Assembly: GCA_964572365.1 (NCBI GenBank)
Contig: CAZNFK010000047.1
Coordinates: 1-17,842 of the forward strand
Source: Salinimicrobium sp964572365
GTDB lineage: Bacteria; Bacteroidota; Bacteroidia; Flavobacteriales; Flavobacteriaceae
DNA length: 17,842 nt
Direction: 5' to 3'
Below the pieces are notes generated by a model that saw only the letters and a program-made list of their open reading frames with translations, was not told the origin of the DNA and ran no database searches. Position numbers and translations under genes: made by a program. Shown here one piece after another: positions 7,657 through 13,493 of this stretch (position 1 is the first letter of the stretch; every line of letters starts with the position of its first letter).

Positions 7657-9084
7657 ATGGAACTTTACAGTTTTTTACTGATGCGGCACGAGATCTTACT
7701 GTTTTCGATCATCCTGCTCTTAATAATTGCTGAACTATTTATCCCCAATGATAAAAAAAGCAGCATCATGCACCTGGCTTTGGTCTTCTTCGGAATCCAT
7801 ACCGCCATAGGATTCTTACCCCTGGCGGAAGGCAGCCTTTTCGGCGGAATGTTCCGAAGCAATGATATGATCCACTTCTTTAAAGCGATTTTAAATATCG
7901 GGGTTTTCACGCTCCTGCTGCAATCGGCCGAATGGCTGGAAAACAATATGCTGAAACAGGACCGTGGAACCGAATTTTTCATCTTGCTCTTCGCCTCCCT
8001 CCTGGGAATGTATTTTATGATCTCTGCAGGTGACTTCCTGATGTTCTACATAGGATTAGAGCTTTCTACTCTTCCGGTAGCCGCATTGGCCGCTTTTGAG
8101 ATCATGAAAAGAGAATCTGGAGAAGCAGGAGTGAAATTCATTCTTTCAGCAGCCCTGGCTTCAGGTGTTTCCCTCTTCGGGATCTCCATGCTCTATGCCA
8201 CCAACGGTTCTATCTATTTTGAGGATATCATTCAAACATTAACAGCAAACAATTTGACCTTACTGGGATTCCTCCTTTTCTTTGCAGGCCTGGCCTTCAA
8301 GATCTCGCTGGTGCCGTTCCATTTCTGGACAGCCGATGTTTACCAGGGTTCCCCAATCAGTATAGCTTCTTATTTATCTGTCATTTCCAAAGGCGCGGCC
8401 GCTTTCATCTTAATGATCCTGCTATTTACCGTTCTTAAACCGCTAATGCACGTTTGGGAGCCCCTGCTTTATATTCTTGCAATAGTCACCATGTTTACAG
8501 GTAACCTGTTCGCCCTGAGACAACAGAACATGAAAAGATTTCTGGCGTATTCCTCCATCGCCCAGGCCGGCTTTATCCTGCTGGGACTGGTTACCGGTAC
8601 GCAACTGGGAACGGCTACCGTAGTCTATTTCGTCACGATTTATATCTTTTCAAACCTTGCTGCCTTTGGGGTGGTACAGGCGATCTCTACCCAAACCGGA
8701 AAAGAGAACATGAAAGACTATGAAGGTTTGTACAGAACAAATCCCAAACTAAGTCTGGTGATGATGCTGGCCTTGTTTTCCCTTGCGGGAATCCCGCCTG
8801 TGGCAGGTTTCTTCGGAAAGTTCTTCCTGTTCACAGCTGCGGCAAGTAAAGGATATTATCTATTGGTATTCCTGGCGGTAGTGAACGTCACGATCTCTCT
8901 TTATTACTACTTGCTGGTGATAAGAGCGATGTTTGTTAGAAAAGGGGAAAACCCGGTGCCTTTCTTTACCAGCAAGATCTACATGAAACTGGGACTTTTG
9001 ATCACTGTTATGGGAATCCTCGCGCTGGGATTATACAGTCCCCTTTACGATTACATTTTTGAACTGAGTGCGGTTTTTAATTAA
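7657..9084 (+). CDS. nuoN: NADH-quinone oxidoreductase subunit N
   Basis: NuoN (ND2) is the antiporter-like proton-pumping subunit nearest to NuoH/J/K. The 475-residue protein has about 14 hydrophobic segments. Glu135 in FYIGLELSTLPVAAL corresponds to the conserved membrane glutamate (E. coli NuoN Glu133). FKISLVPFHFWTADVYQGSP carries the conserved Lys and the family signature. LAGIPPVAGFFGKFFLF lies near residues 375-391. The start at 7657 is supported by an unusually good ribosome binding site immediately upstream. It ends 6 bases before the small unknown gene, so that gene is very probably on the same transcript. Confidence 0.97.
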   Translation: MELYSFLLMRHEILLFSIILLLIIAELFIPNDKKSSIMHLALVFFGIHTAIGFLPLAEGSLFGGMFRSNDMIHFFKAILNIGVFTLLLQSAEWLENNMLKQDRGTEFFILLFASLLGMYFMISAGDFLMFYIGLELSTLPVAALAAFEIMKRESGEAGVKFILSAALASGVSLFGISMLYATNGSIYFEDIIQTLTANNLTLLGFLLFFAGLAFKISLVPFHFWTADVYQGSPISIASYLSVISKGAAAFILMILLFTVLKPLMHVWEPLLYILAIVTMFTGNLFALRQQNMKRFLAYSSIAQAGFILLGLVTGTQLGTATVVYFVTIYIFSNLAAFGVVQAISTQTGKENMKDYEGLYRTNPKLSLVMMLALFSLAGIPPVAGFFGKFFLFTAAASKGYYLLVFLAVVNVTISLYYYLLVIRAMFVRKGENPVPFFTSKIYMKLGLLITVMGILALGLYSPLYDYIFELSAVFN

Positions 9085-9090
9085 AGAATT

Positions 9091-9420
9091 ATGGCATTAG
9101 AAGGTAAACATACATTCGGAAGCATTGGTGAAATACGGGTGAGTTTTGTTGAAAAGAAGATCGAGGCAGCCCGTAAAGAATTTCTTGAAAAACTTTTGGA
9201 ACACAACGGATTTGAAGTGGTCATCGAAGAGGAAAAGAGAAAAAATGAAGAAGAACCTCAACTATACACCCTTGGCGTGACCGACATGACTTTTAATCCG
9301 GTGGTCTGGGTTTATGAGCGCAAGCTTAAAACCTTCGACGGTCACAAGGTAACAGCCGATTACTGGAACCAGGTTTCTGAAAATACTGCCCCACAATACT
9401 GGGAAAAAGATAAAGAGTAA
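9091..9420 (+). CDS. Small charged protein of unknown function, last gene of the nuo operon
   Basis: I do not recognise a family. The 109-residue product is soluble, very rich in Glu and Lys, and has no cysteine, membrane segment or signal peptide, so it is probably cytoplasmic. It begins with a likely beta-strand segment (TFGSIGEIRVSFVEKK), then a helix ending in LEHNGFEVVIEEE. After an acidic/basic linker comes a second conserved-looking block, YTLGVTDMTFNPVVWVYER, ending KVTADYWNQ. It starts 6 bases after nuoN and lies before the operon terminator, so it is co-expressed with complex I. That placement suggests an accessory subunit or assembly factor on the cytoplasmic arm, possibly linked to the missing NADH module. 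This is inference from context only. Confidence 0.85.
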   Translation: MALEGKHTFGSIGEIRVSFVEKKIEAARKEFLEKLLEHNGFEVVIEEEKRKNEEEPQLYTLGVTDMTFNPVVWVYERKLKTFDGHKVTADYWNQVSENTAPQYWEKDKE

Positions 9421-9444
9421 GTTTTTAGTTTAAGTTTAGGATGT

Positions 9445-9458
9445 CCTGCGGAAGCAGG
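9445..9458 (+). other. Hairpin with GGAA tetraloop before the operon terminator
   Basis: CCTGC/GCAGG pairs around a GGAA loop of the GNRA class, 24 bases after the last stop of the nuo operon. Its arms are almost the same sequence as the core of the terminator stem just downstream, so alternative pairings between the two hairpins are possible. It has no T-tract of its own. Confidence 0.5.
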
Positions 9459-9464
9459 TTAGAG

Positions 9465-9492
9465 CCCTGCAGAGCGATCTGCAGGGTTTTTT
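9465..9492 (+). terminator. Intrinsic terminator of the nuo operon
   Basis: The 9-bp perfect stem CCCTGCAGA/TCTGCAGGG with a GCGA tetraloop is followed at once by six T residues (9487-9492). This is a strong rho-independent terminator for + strand transcription. The opposite strand has no T-tract after the hairpin, so it works mainly in one direction. The convergent cytochrome gene's stop codon lies one base beyond the T-tract. Confidence 0.92.
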
Positions 9493-9493
9493 A

Positions 9494-10153
9494 TTATTTC
9501 TTAGAGTACAGTGACACCAGCTTGTTTGGCGGTATGGGTGCAGGTACTACATTTTCAACCGGCTTTGTACTTTTCAAATAGACGAACATAGCCTCGAGAT
9601 CTTCGTCTGTAAGATGTGCAAAATTAGGCCAGGGCATGGGAGGCAGTAGATCCCTTCCATTTTTCAGGCCTTTGAATTTGCCCTCTCTCATGGCAACTTT
9701 AAATTGTTCCAGGCTCCAGTTGCCAATTCCGGTTTGGTCAGAGGTGAGATTGGCTGCAAAAGAAACACCCCATGGTCCTACTGCCGCGGTGAGATCACCG
9801 GTCATTAACATCCAGCCGTTCTCAAGGGTTGCCCGGTCAACGGGTGGTAATTCTCTCCCCTCGGGAAAACCCGATAATTTCAATTCCGGGATTTCCTCGG
9901 GACCCCGCTCTCCAATTTTTTTAGGAGAATGACAATCGGCACAACCAATGCCGGTTACAAGATATTGTCCACGTTTAATCTGTTCCTCCTGTTGATTCGC
10001 TTTTTGAAATTCTTCTTCAGGTGATGTTTCAGGAACCTTTGCATAATTCTTTTTCTGGCAACTTTCCAAAAGGAATGGCAAAAATATCAGAAGTGTTAAT
10101 TTGGCAAGCTTACCACAGAAAAAGACATTTTTTAATTGACTGATCGATTTCAT
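9494..10153 (-). CDS. Mono-haem cytochrome c lipoprotein
   Basis: The 219-residue protein is a small c-type cytochrome exported across the inner membrane. The N-terminus has a basic stretch and a hydrophobic core ending in LLESC, a lipobox-like site with Cys32 as the probable lipidated residue. The residues after it (QKKNY) are basic rather than acidic. A single haem site CADCH spans residues 71-75. PPMPWPNF near residues 171-178 supplies the likely axial ligand Met173, followed by LTDEDLEAMFVYLKSTKPV. This arrangement matches the C-terminal domain of membrane-bound dehydrogenase cytochromes. It probably carries electrons in the periplasm, partner unknown. It is downstream of the unknown lipoprotein gene on the same strand (93-base gap) and converges on the nuo terminator. 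Confidence 0.88.
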   Translation of the reverse strand: MKSISQLKNVFFCGKLAKLTLLIFLPFLLESCQKKNYAKVPETSPEEEFQKANQQEEQIKRGQYLVTGIGCADCHSPKKIGERGPEEIPELKLSGFPEGRELPPVDRATLENGWMLMTGDLTAAVGPWGVSFAANLTSDQTGIGNWSLEQFKVAMREGKFKGLKNGRDLLPPMPWPNFAHLTDEDLEAMFVYLKSTKPVENVVPAPIPPNKLVSLYSKK

Positions 10154-10223
10154 AAATAAATATTTTAGTCTAACTACCTGTAATTAAACTTATTAAAAAT
10201 CTATTTATGATTTGACCTGAACC

Positions 10224-10244
10224 AAAAAATGAGGGTTTTCCCCT
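10224..10244 (-). terminator. Weak terminator-like hairpin after the unknown lipoprotein gene
   Basis: On the - strand, two bases after the TAA at 10247-10249, AGGG pairs with CCCT around a GAAAA loop, and a run of six T follows after two bases. The stem is only 4 bp, so termination would be partial at best. It may separate the lipoprotein gene from the cytochrome gene downstream. Confidence 0.45.
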
Positions 10245-10246
10245 AG

Positions 10247-11122
10247 TTATTCAATAATAGGAATCAATCCTCTCAATCCCATATCGACTACCTTTTCGCC
10301 TTTATCCACATCCCATTTCCCATTTGCATTAATGTCTTCCCATTCAAAACTGTTATTTACCGAAAGGGACATATTGATCACCACATCTTGGGTTTCCTCT
10401 CCTGTTATTATTAAAGTTTCCCGAAATTGGCCTGTAACCACACAGGAACCGGAGGGTATTGCTGAAGTTTCTGAAAGCGGATTGGGAACAGTAGTTGCTC
10501 CTTGTGGGGCCTGCCCGTCAATTACACCGAACGGATGTTCGAATGCCCAATAACCCTGCAGGCGAGTATCATTAACTTCCACTATCTCATTCCTCACTTT
10601 GAAATTATCAATAAAAGTATTGAAACCTACAAAACTCGCTACAGTGCCCTGGTAAGTTTCTCCCTGATAATTGAAATCCACATCGTAATTCTGGTAAGAC
10701 AGAGACAAACGCACCCATTCATAACTACCATTGGCCACCTCTTTCAAAGGAATTTTAAGAAAAGTTTCTCCCGGCGAAGTTACAATGGCACGAGAAAAAT
10801 CGATAACATTATTGCCGTTTTTCACTACTTCAGCACCATGATACAATACAGCACCATCACCTAACCCGGTCCATTTATCGGGTGTGAATTCTAAATAATG
10901 CGAAGAGATTTGATGAAAAACAGGGTTTTGGGCGGCATGACCTTCAGGAATGGACTGAGGGGCACCATCATTTCCCAGACGTACCTGGTCAGGGTTAACC
11001 TCAAGTTTGATAATCAAAAAAGGATCTTCTTGTTTTGCGCTGTTTTCTTCACTGCAGGAGAACAGGAACATTAATGCACCAAGGCAAGTTAATTTGAAAA
11101 CTGCATTTTGGAATGACTTCAT
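10247..11122 (-). CDS. Lipoprotein of unknown function with a calcium-loop-like motif
   Basis: I cannot assign a named family; proteins of this general look occur in flavobacteria near c-type cytochromes. I take ATG 11122 as the start because MKSFQNAVFKLT begins a classical signal peptide. The in-frame ATG at 11146 would add eight residues before it. The lipobox is LFSC with Cys23 as the lipid site, followed by SEEN, an acidic patch like the surface-export signals described in Bacteroidota. The mature 269 residues look beta-rich and contain no haem motif. Near the C-terminus, residues 263-271 (DINANGKWD) plus the downstream Glu resemble an EF-hand/dockerin-type calcium loop. The protein ends VDMGLRGLIPIIE. 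It is possibly co-transcribed with the cytochrome c gene. Function unknown. Confidence 0.82.
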   Translation of the reverse strand: MKSFQNAVFKLTCLGALMFLFSCSEENSAKQEDPFLIIKLEVNPDQVRLGNDGAPQSIPEGHAAQNPVFHQISSHYLEFTPDKWTGLGDGAVLYHGAEVVKNGNNVIDFSRAIVTSPGETFLKIPLKEVANGSYEWVRLSLSYQNYDVDFNYQGETYQGTVASFVGFNTFIDNFKVRNEIVEVNDTRLQGYWAFEHPFGVIDGQAPQGATTVPNPLSETSAIPSGSCVVTGQFRETLIITGEETQDVVINMSLSVNNSFEWEDINANGKWDVDKGEKVVDMGLRGLIPIIE

Positions 11123-11138
11123 AACATGATGGTAATAA

Positions 11139-11154
11139 ATCCCCAACAGGGGAT
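11139..11154 (-). other. Hairpin just upstream of the lipoprotein start
   Basis: ATCCCC/GGGGAT pairs around a 4-base loop (TGTT on the - strand) and is followed by TTATTA. It ends 16 bases before the lipoprotein ATG at 11122. It could be a weak terminator for the lipid kinase gene upstream or a leader structure of the lipoprotein mRNA. The short T-rich tail makes strong termination doubtful. Confidence 0.5.
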
Positions 11155-11165
11155 AAATTAAACCA

Positions 11166-11184
11166 CGAAATTAAATAAATTTCG
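11166..11184 (-). other. AT-rich inverted repeat after the lipid kinase gene
   Basis: CGAAATT/AATTTCG pairs perfectly (7 bp) around a 5-base loop, 27 bases past the stop of the lipid kinase gene. It is followed by mixed T-rich sequence without a clean T-tract. Together with the hairpin at 11139-11154 it may attenuate read-through from the kinase gene into the lipoprotein gene. Confidence 0.35.
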
Positions 11185-11211
11185 GAAGCACGTTAATGTT
11201 TCTTCCCCTAC

Positions 11212-12120
11212 TTAAGGATTTCGCACAAACCGAAGCTTCGCAGCATCTATTCTGACTGAAAAACTTCCTCCTGAAAAATCTGAGATAAATTCATCATCCA
11301 CATGCACAAAGGAATCATCCCATTTGATCTCTGCCTCGTTTATTCTCATGGAAAAAATAAGATCTCTCAGGTCTTGTTCCCCGGCCTTTCGAACCAGCAT
11401 TTTTTCCAGGTATTCAATAAGTTCCCCTCTTTTCTCCTCCGGAATGAGCACCAGGTCAAAGTATCCGTCTCCGGGATCGGCTTTTGAAGCCAGCTCAAAG
11501 TTTGGTCCTATATATTTTATGTTCATCACCTCCACAAGGAGAAAAGATCCCGAAATAGTAATACCCGCAGTTTTAATGGTCGCTCTCCGGGCTTTAAAAT
11601 CTTTTACGATCTTAAGCAATTCCTGAAGGGTATATTGTAATTTCTCAGCTGCAGTTTCTGTCTCCACAGAATTGTCTTTCATTTTTTCGATCAAGGCGGG
11701 GAAAATACCGGCTCCCACCCCCTCCAGGAAAAATTCCTGATCTTTTAAACCCTTTACGCTTCCAATATCAAACTTTTGGAGCTCCTTTTTTGAATTAAAG
11801 GCATGCAGTTTAAATGGGCTCACTACGTCAAGGGTTTTGGCTATGTTATTCGCCGTTCCCAACGGCAGTATATGAACCGGGGTTTTAGGATCCTGGTATT
11901 TGCCTTTAAGCAGAACTGAAGCAAGTTTATGAACGGTTCCGTCACCTCCAGCTAAAAAAATGAGGTCCGACTTATTCCTTTCGAAACTTTCCCAACCATC
12001 TTCTTCAGTAGAAACATATTTGATCTTTGAAAAATTCCCCTTCTTCACAAAATTTTCTACTTCGGATTTACTGTGACTGTCCTTCCCCGATCCCGGGTTG
12101 TGTATAATCTGTACTTTCAT
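11212..12120 (-). CDS. Diacylglycerol kinase family lipid kinase
   Basis: The protein belongs to the DAGKc/YegS-type lipid kinases, soluble or peripheral enzymes that phosphorylate a lipid alcohol using ATP. In the 302-residue product the N-terminal IIHNPGSG (residues 5-12) is the family's first nucleotide-binding block. GGDGT at 58-62 is the hallmark phosphate-binding motif, and PLGTANNIAKTL begins at residue 86. The C-terminal half (FELASKADPGDGYFDLVLI and on) is the usual beta-sandwich domain. The substrate cannot be read from sequence; diacylglycerol, sphingoid or other lipids are all possible. The gene is divergent from surE. A TAAATTTG promoter-like element ends only 14 bases before its ATG. 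Confidence 0.9.
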   Translation of the reverse strand: MKVQIIHNPGSGKDSHSKSEVENFVKKGNFSKIKYVSTEEDGWESFERNKSDLIFLAGGDGTVHKLASVLLKGKYQDPKTPVHILPLGTANNIAKTLDVVSPFKLHAFNSKKELQKFDIGSVKGLKDQEFFLEGVGAGIFPALIEKMKDNSVETETAAEKLQYTLQELLKIVKDFKARRATIKTAGITISGSFLLVEVMNIKYIGPNFELASKADPGDGYFDLVLIPEEKRGELIEYLEKMLVRKAGEQDLRDLIFSMRINEAEIKWDDSFVHVDDEFISDFSGGSFSVRIDAAKLRFVRNP

Positions 12121-12134
12121 AACTGGCCTTTTCC

Positions 12135-12142
12135 CAAATTTA
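12135..12142 (-). promoter_or_regulatory. Bacteroidota -7 element (TAAATTTG) for the lipid kinase gene
   Basis: TAAATTTG on the - strand is a perfect TAnnTTTG match 14 bases before the ATG at 12120. No TTG lies 19 bases upstream; GTG at 12164-12166 (spacing 21) is the nearest approach. If used, transcription would start only about 6-10 bases before the start codon, giving a very short leader. Confidence 0.4.
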
Positions 12143-12237
12143 AGGATAGCTCAATTCTTTTTTCACTGATTAACACATACTTATGATTCATCTCGACGAT
12201 TCCCTTTCCAAACCGGGCTGGAGTGTTAAAACAAAAA

Positions 12238-12245
12238 TAATTTTG
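12238..12245 (+). promoter_or_regulatory. Bacteroidota -7 element (TAATTTTG) for surE
   Basis: TAATTTTG perfectly matches TAnnTTTG and lies 80 bases before the preferred surE start at 12326. An imperfect -33 (CTG at 12218-12220, spacing 17) is upstream. Transcription would begin near 12252, giving a leader of roughly 75 bases. The -7 match is good but the -33 is not. Confidence 0.4.
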
Positions 12246-12325
12246 GGTTAATCCCTTCTATGAAGTCGGTCAACAGACTGATTTTTTGTACTTTAAAGTT
12301 CATCAGAAAAAGAAAAATAAAGATT

Positions 12326-13063
12326 ATGAAGATACTGGTAACCAATGATGACGGAATTTACAGCCCGGGCCTGATGTGCCTGGCAAAAGCGGCGGCTCAA
12401 TATGGCGAAGTGATCGTCATGGCGCCCGATGTGGAACAATCTTCTATGGGACAAGCAATAACGTCAGGCAAACCCATCACCTATAAAACATCGCCTATTC
12501 ATTTCGAAGGAATAGAGGCCTACCGGGTTAGCGGAACCCCGGCAGATTGTGTGGCCCTGGGCGCCCACCTTTTTGACGGGATAGACCTGGTTCTCTCGGG
12601 AATTAATATTGGATCCAACCTCGGGAATTCTGCCTGGCACTCCGGGACTCTTTCCGCCGCACGACAGGCCGTTCTTTTCGGAATACGGGGAATTGCCTTC
12701 AGCGTTTCGGTAGGCGATAGCGAACCCGATTTCGGCGCCCTGGAACCTTATGCGAGGGAAGCTTTGAAAGAGGTGATCCATGAATATGACCGGGAACTGT
12801 TAAATGTAAACTTTCCCCGTAATCCTGAAGGAGAGATCGTGTGGACCTCCCAGTCTGTAAGACATTATGATGGTAAAGTGATCGATCAAAAAGATCCTAT
12901 GGGCCGGCAGCATTACTGGTTTACTGTGATCCCTATCGAGGAAGTGGAAGAAGGTTCAGACCGCTGGGCAGTCAGGAATGGCAAGACCAGTATTACCCCA
13001 ATGATCCTTGATCTCACAGATAAAAAATATCTTCGGGAACGGGAAAAACAGGAATCAGATTAG
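12326..13063 (+). CDS. surE: 5'/3'-nucleotidase SurE
   Basis: SurE is a metal-dependent nucleoside monophosphate phosphatase implicated in stress survival. I place the start at ATG 12326 because the protein then begins MKILVTNDDGIYSPG, the usual SurE N-terminus. The in-frame ATG at 12260 would add a basic 22-residue extension not expected in the family. The 245-residue product shows all the metal ligands I know: Asp8 and Asp9 (NDDG), Ser39 (EQSSMG) and Asn94 (SGINIGSN). YRVSGTPADC at 66-75 and WHSGTLSAARQA further on are also family blocks. It diverges from the lipid kinase gene and ends 37 bases before a terminator shared with tRNA-Gln. Catalytic residues are intact. Confidence 0.95.
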   Translation: MKILVTNDDGIYSPGLMCLAKAAAQYGEVIVMAPDVEQSSMGQAITSGKPITYKTSPIHFEGIEAYRVSGTPADCVALGAHLFDGIDLVLSGINIGSNLGNSAWHSGTLSAARQAVLFGIRGIAFSVSVGDSEPDFGALEPYAREALKEVIHEYDRELLNVNFPRNPEGEIVWTSQSVRHYDGKVIDQKDPMGRQHYWFTVIPIEEVEEGSDRWAVRNGKTSITPMILDLTDKKYLREREKQESD

Positions 13064-13093
13064 AACATGGTTTCAACCGCAAATTAATTCCAT

Positions 13094-13125
13094 AAAAAAA
13101 CCCAAACTTTTCAGTTTGGGTTTTT
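13094..13125. terminator. Bidirectional terminator between surE and tRNA-Gln
   Basis: CCCAAAC (13101-13107) pairs with GTTTGGG (13114-13120) around a 6-base loop. Five T follow on the + strand and seven A precede it, which is a T-tract on the - strand. The structure can end both surE transcription (+) and tRNA-Gln transcription (-); these two genes converge here. Confidence 0.88.
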
Positions 13126-13131
13126 AAGCAG

Positions 13132-13204
13132 TTGGCCCACTAGGGCTCGAACCTAGACTCTTCTGGACCAAAACCAGACGTGTTGCCAGTTACACCATGG
13201 GCCA
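13132..13204 (-). tRNA. tRNA-Gln (anticodon TTG)
   Basis: Read on the - strand, a full cloverleaf is present. The 7-bp acceptor stem is TGGCCCA/TGGGCCA. The D arm is GTGT/ACAC, the anticodon stem TCTGG/CCAGA encloses loop TTTTGGT with anticodon TTG (13169-13171), and the T arm is CTAGG/CCTAG with TTCGAGC. The T1-A72 first pair is typical of glutamine tRNAs. The discriminator would be A (13132), and CCA is not encoded (next bases CTG), so it must be added after transcription. There is no intron or neighbouring tRNA. The promoter is just upstream and the terminator just downstream, so it is a single-gene unit. Confidence 0.96.
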
Positions 13205-13221
13205 TTGCTTCAATGCGGATG

Positions 13222-13252
13222 CAAATTTAAAACAAACTTTGGCTTGAACAAA
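13222..13252 (-). promoter_or_regulatory. Promoter of tRNA-Gln (TTTG-N19-TAAATTTG)
   Basis: On the - strand TTTG (13252-13249) is followed after exactly 19 bases by TAAATTTG (13229-13222). Both fit the primary sigma consensus of Bacteroidota. Transcription would begin about 13214-13217, some 10 bases before the mature tRNA 5' end at 13204. This is the best promoter match found in the window. Confidence 0.85.
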
Positions 13253-13493
13253 TAATTTTTCAAATTTATTTATTCCAAAATACAACTTTTCCTATTCCCT
13301 TTTTCTCCCTCTGAGGCAAGTGCCTGTTTTTCAGAAAAATTCAATTCCCGACAATCTTTCCGAAGCATAAAAAATCCCCTGAAGATCTAATGGAACATCA
13401 TTTCCGGGAGTAATATTTCCTTTTAAAAAAGCGTTCTGGCAGTGCATTCTATATTTATTCTTAAATTCGCCACTGTTCTCAATTTCAAATCTT
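13253..13493. other. Intergenic region upstream of the DUF2723 gene
   Basis: No open frame or RNA gene is recognisable in this AT-rich stretch. A small inverted repeat AGGC/GCCT at 13314-13325 is followed by GTTTTT, a weak terminator-like shape on the + strand. Two imperfect -7-like strings, TATATTTA (13450) and TAAATTCG (13462), precede the DUF2723 gene, but neither has a TTG at the right distance. The promoter for that gene is therefore not assigned. Confidence 0.5.

Noticed and set aside
10502..10864. + strand open frame of 120 codons opposite the unknown lipoprotein gene
   Set aside because: The opposite frame has a full lipoprotein signal peptide and a coherent protein; this frame shows no start signal or domain.
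12260..12325. Longer SurE with a 22-residue basic N-terminal extension
   Set aside because: SurE proteins normally begin right at MKILVTNDDG-like sequence. The extension (RKRKIKI) has no signal-peptide features and lies in the expected mRNA leader.
13314..13331. AGGC/GCCT repeat with GTTTTT as a terminator or small RNA end
   Set aside because: The stem is only 4-5 bp with a tiny loop, and no transcript that would need ending here is visible on the + strand.
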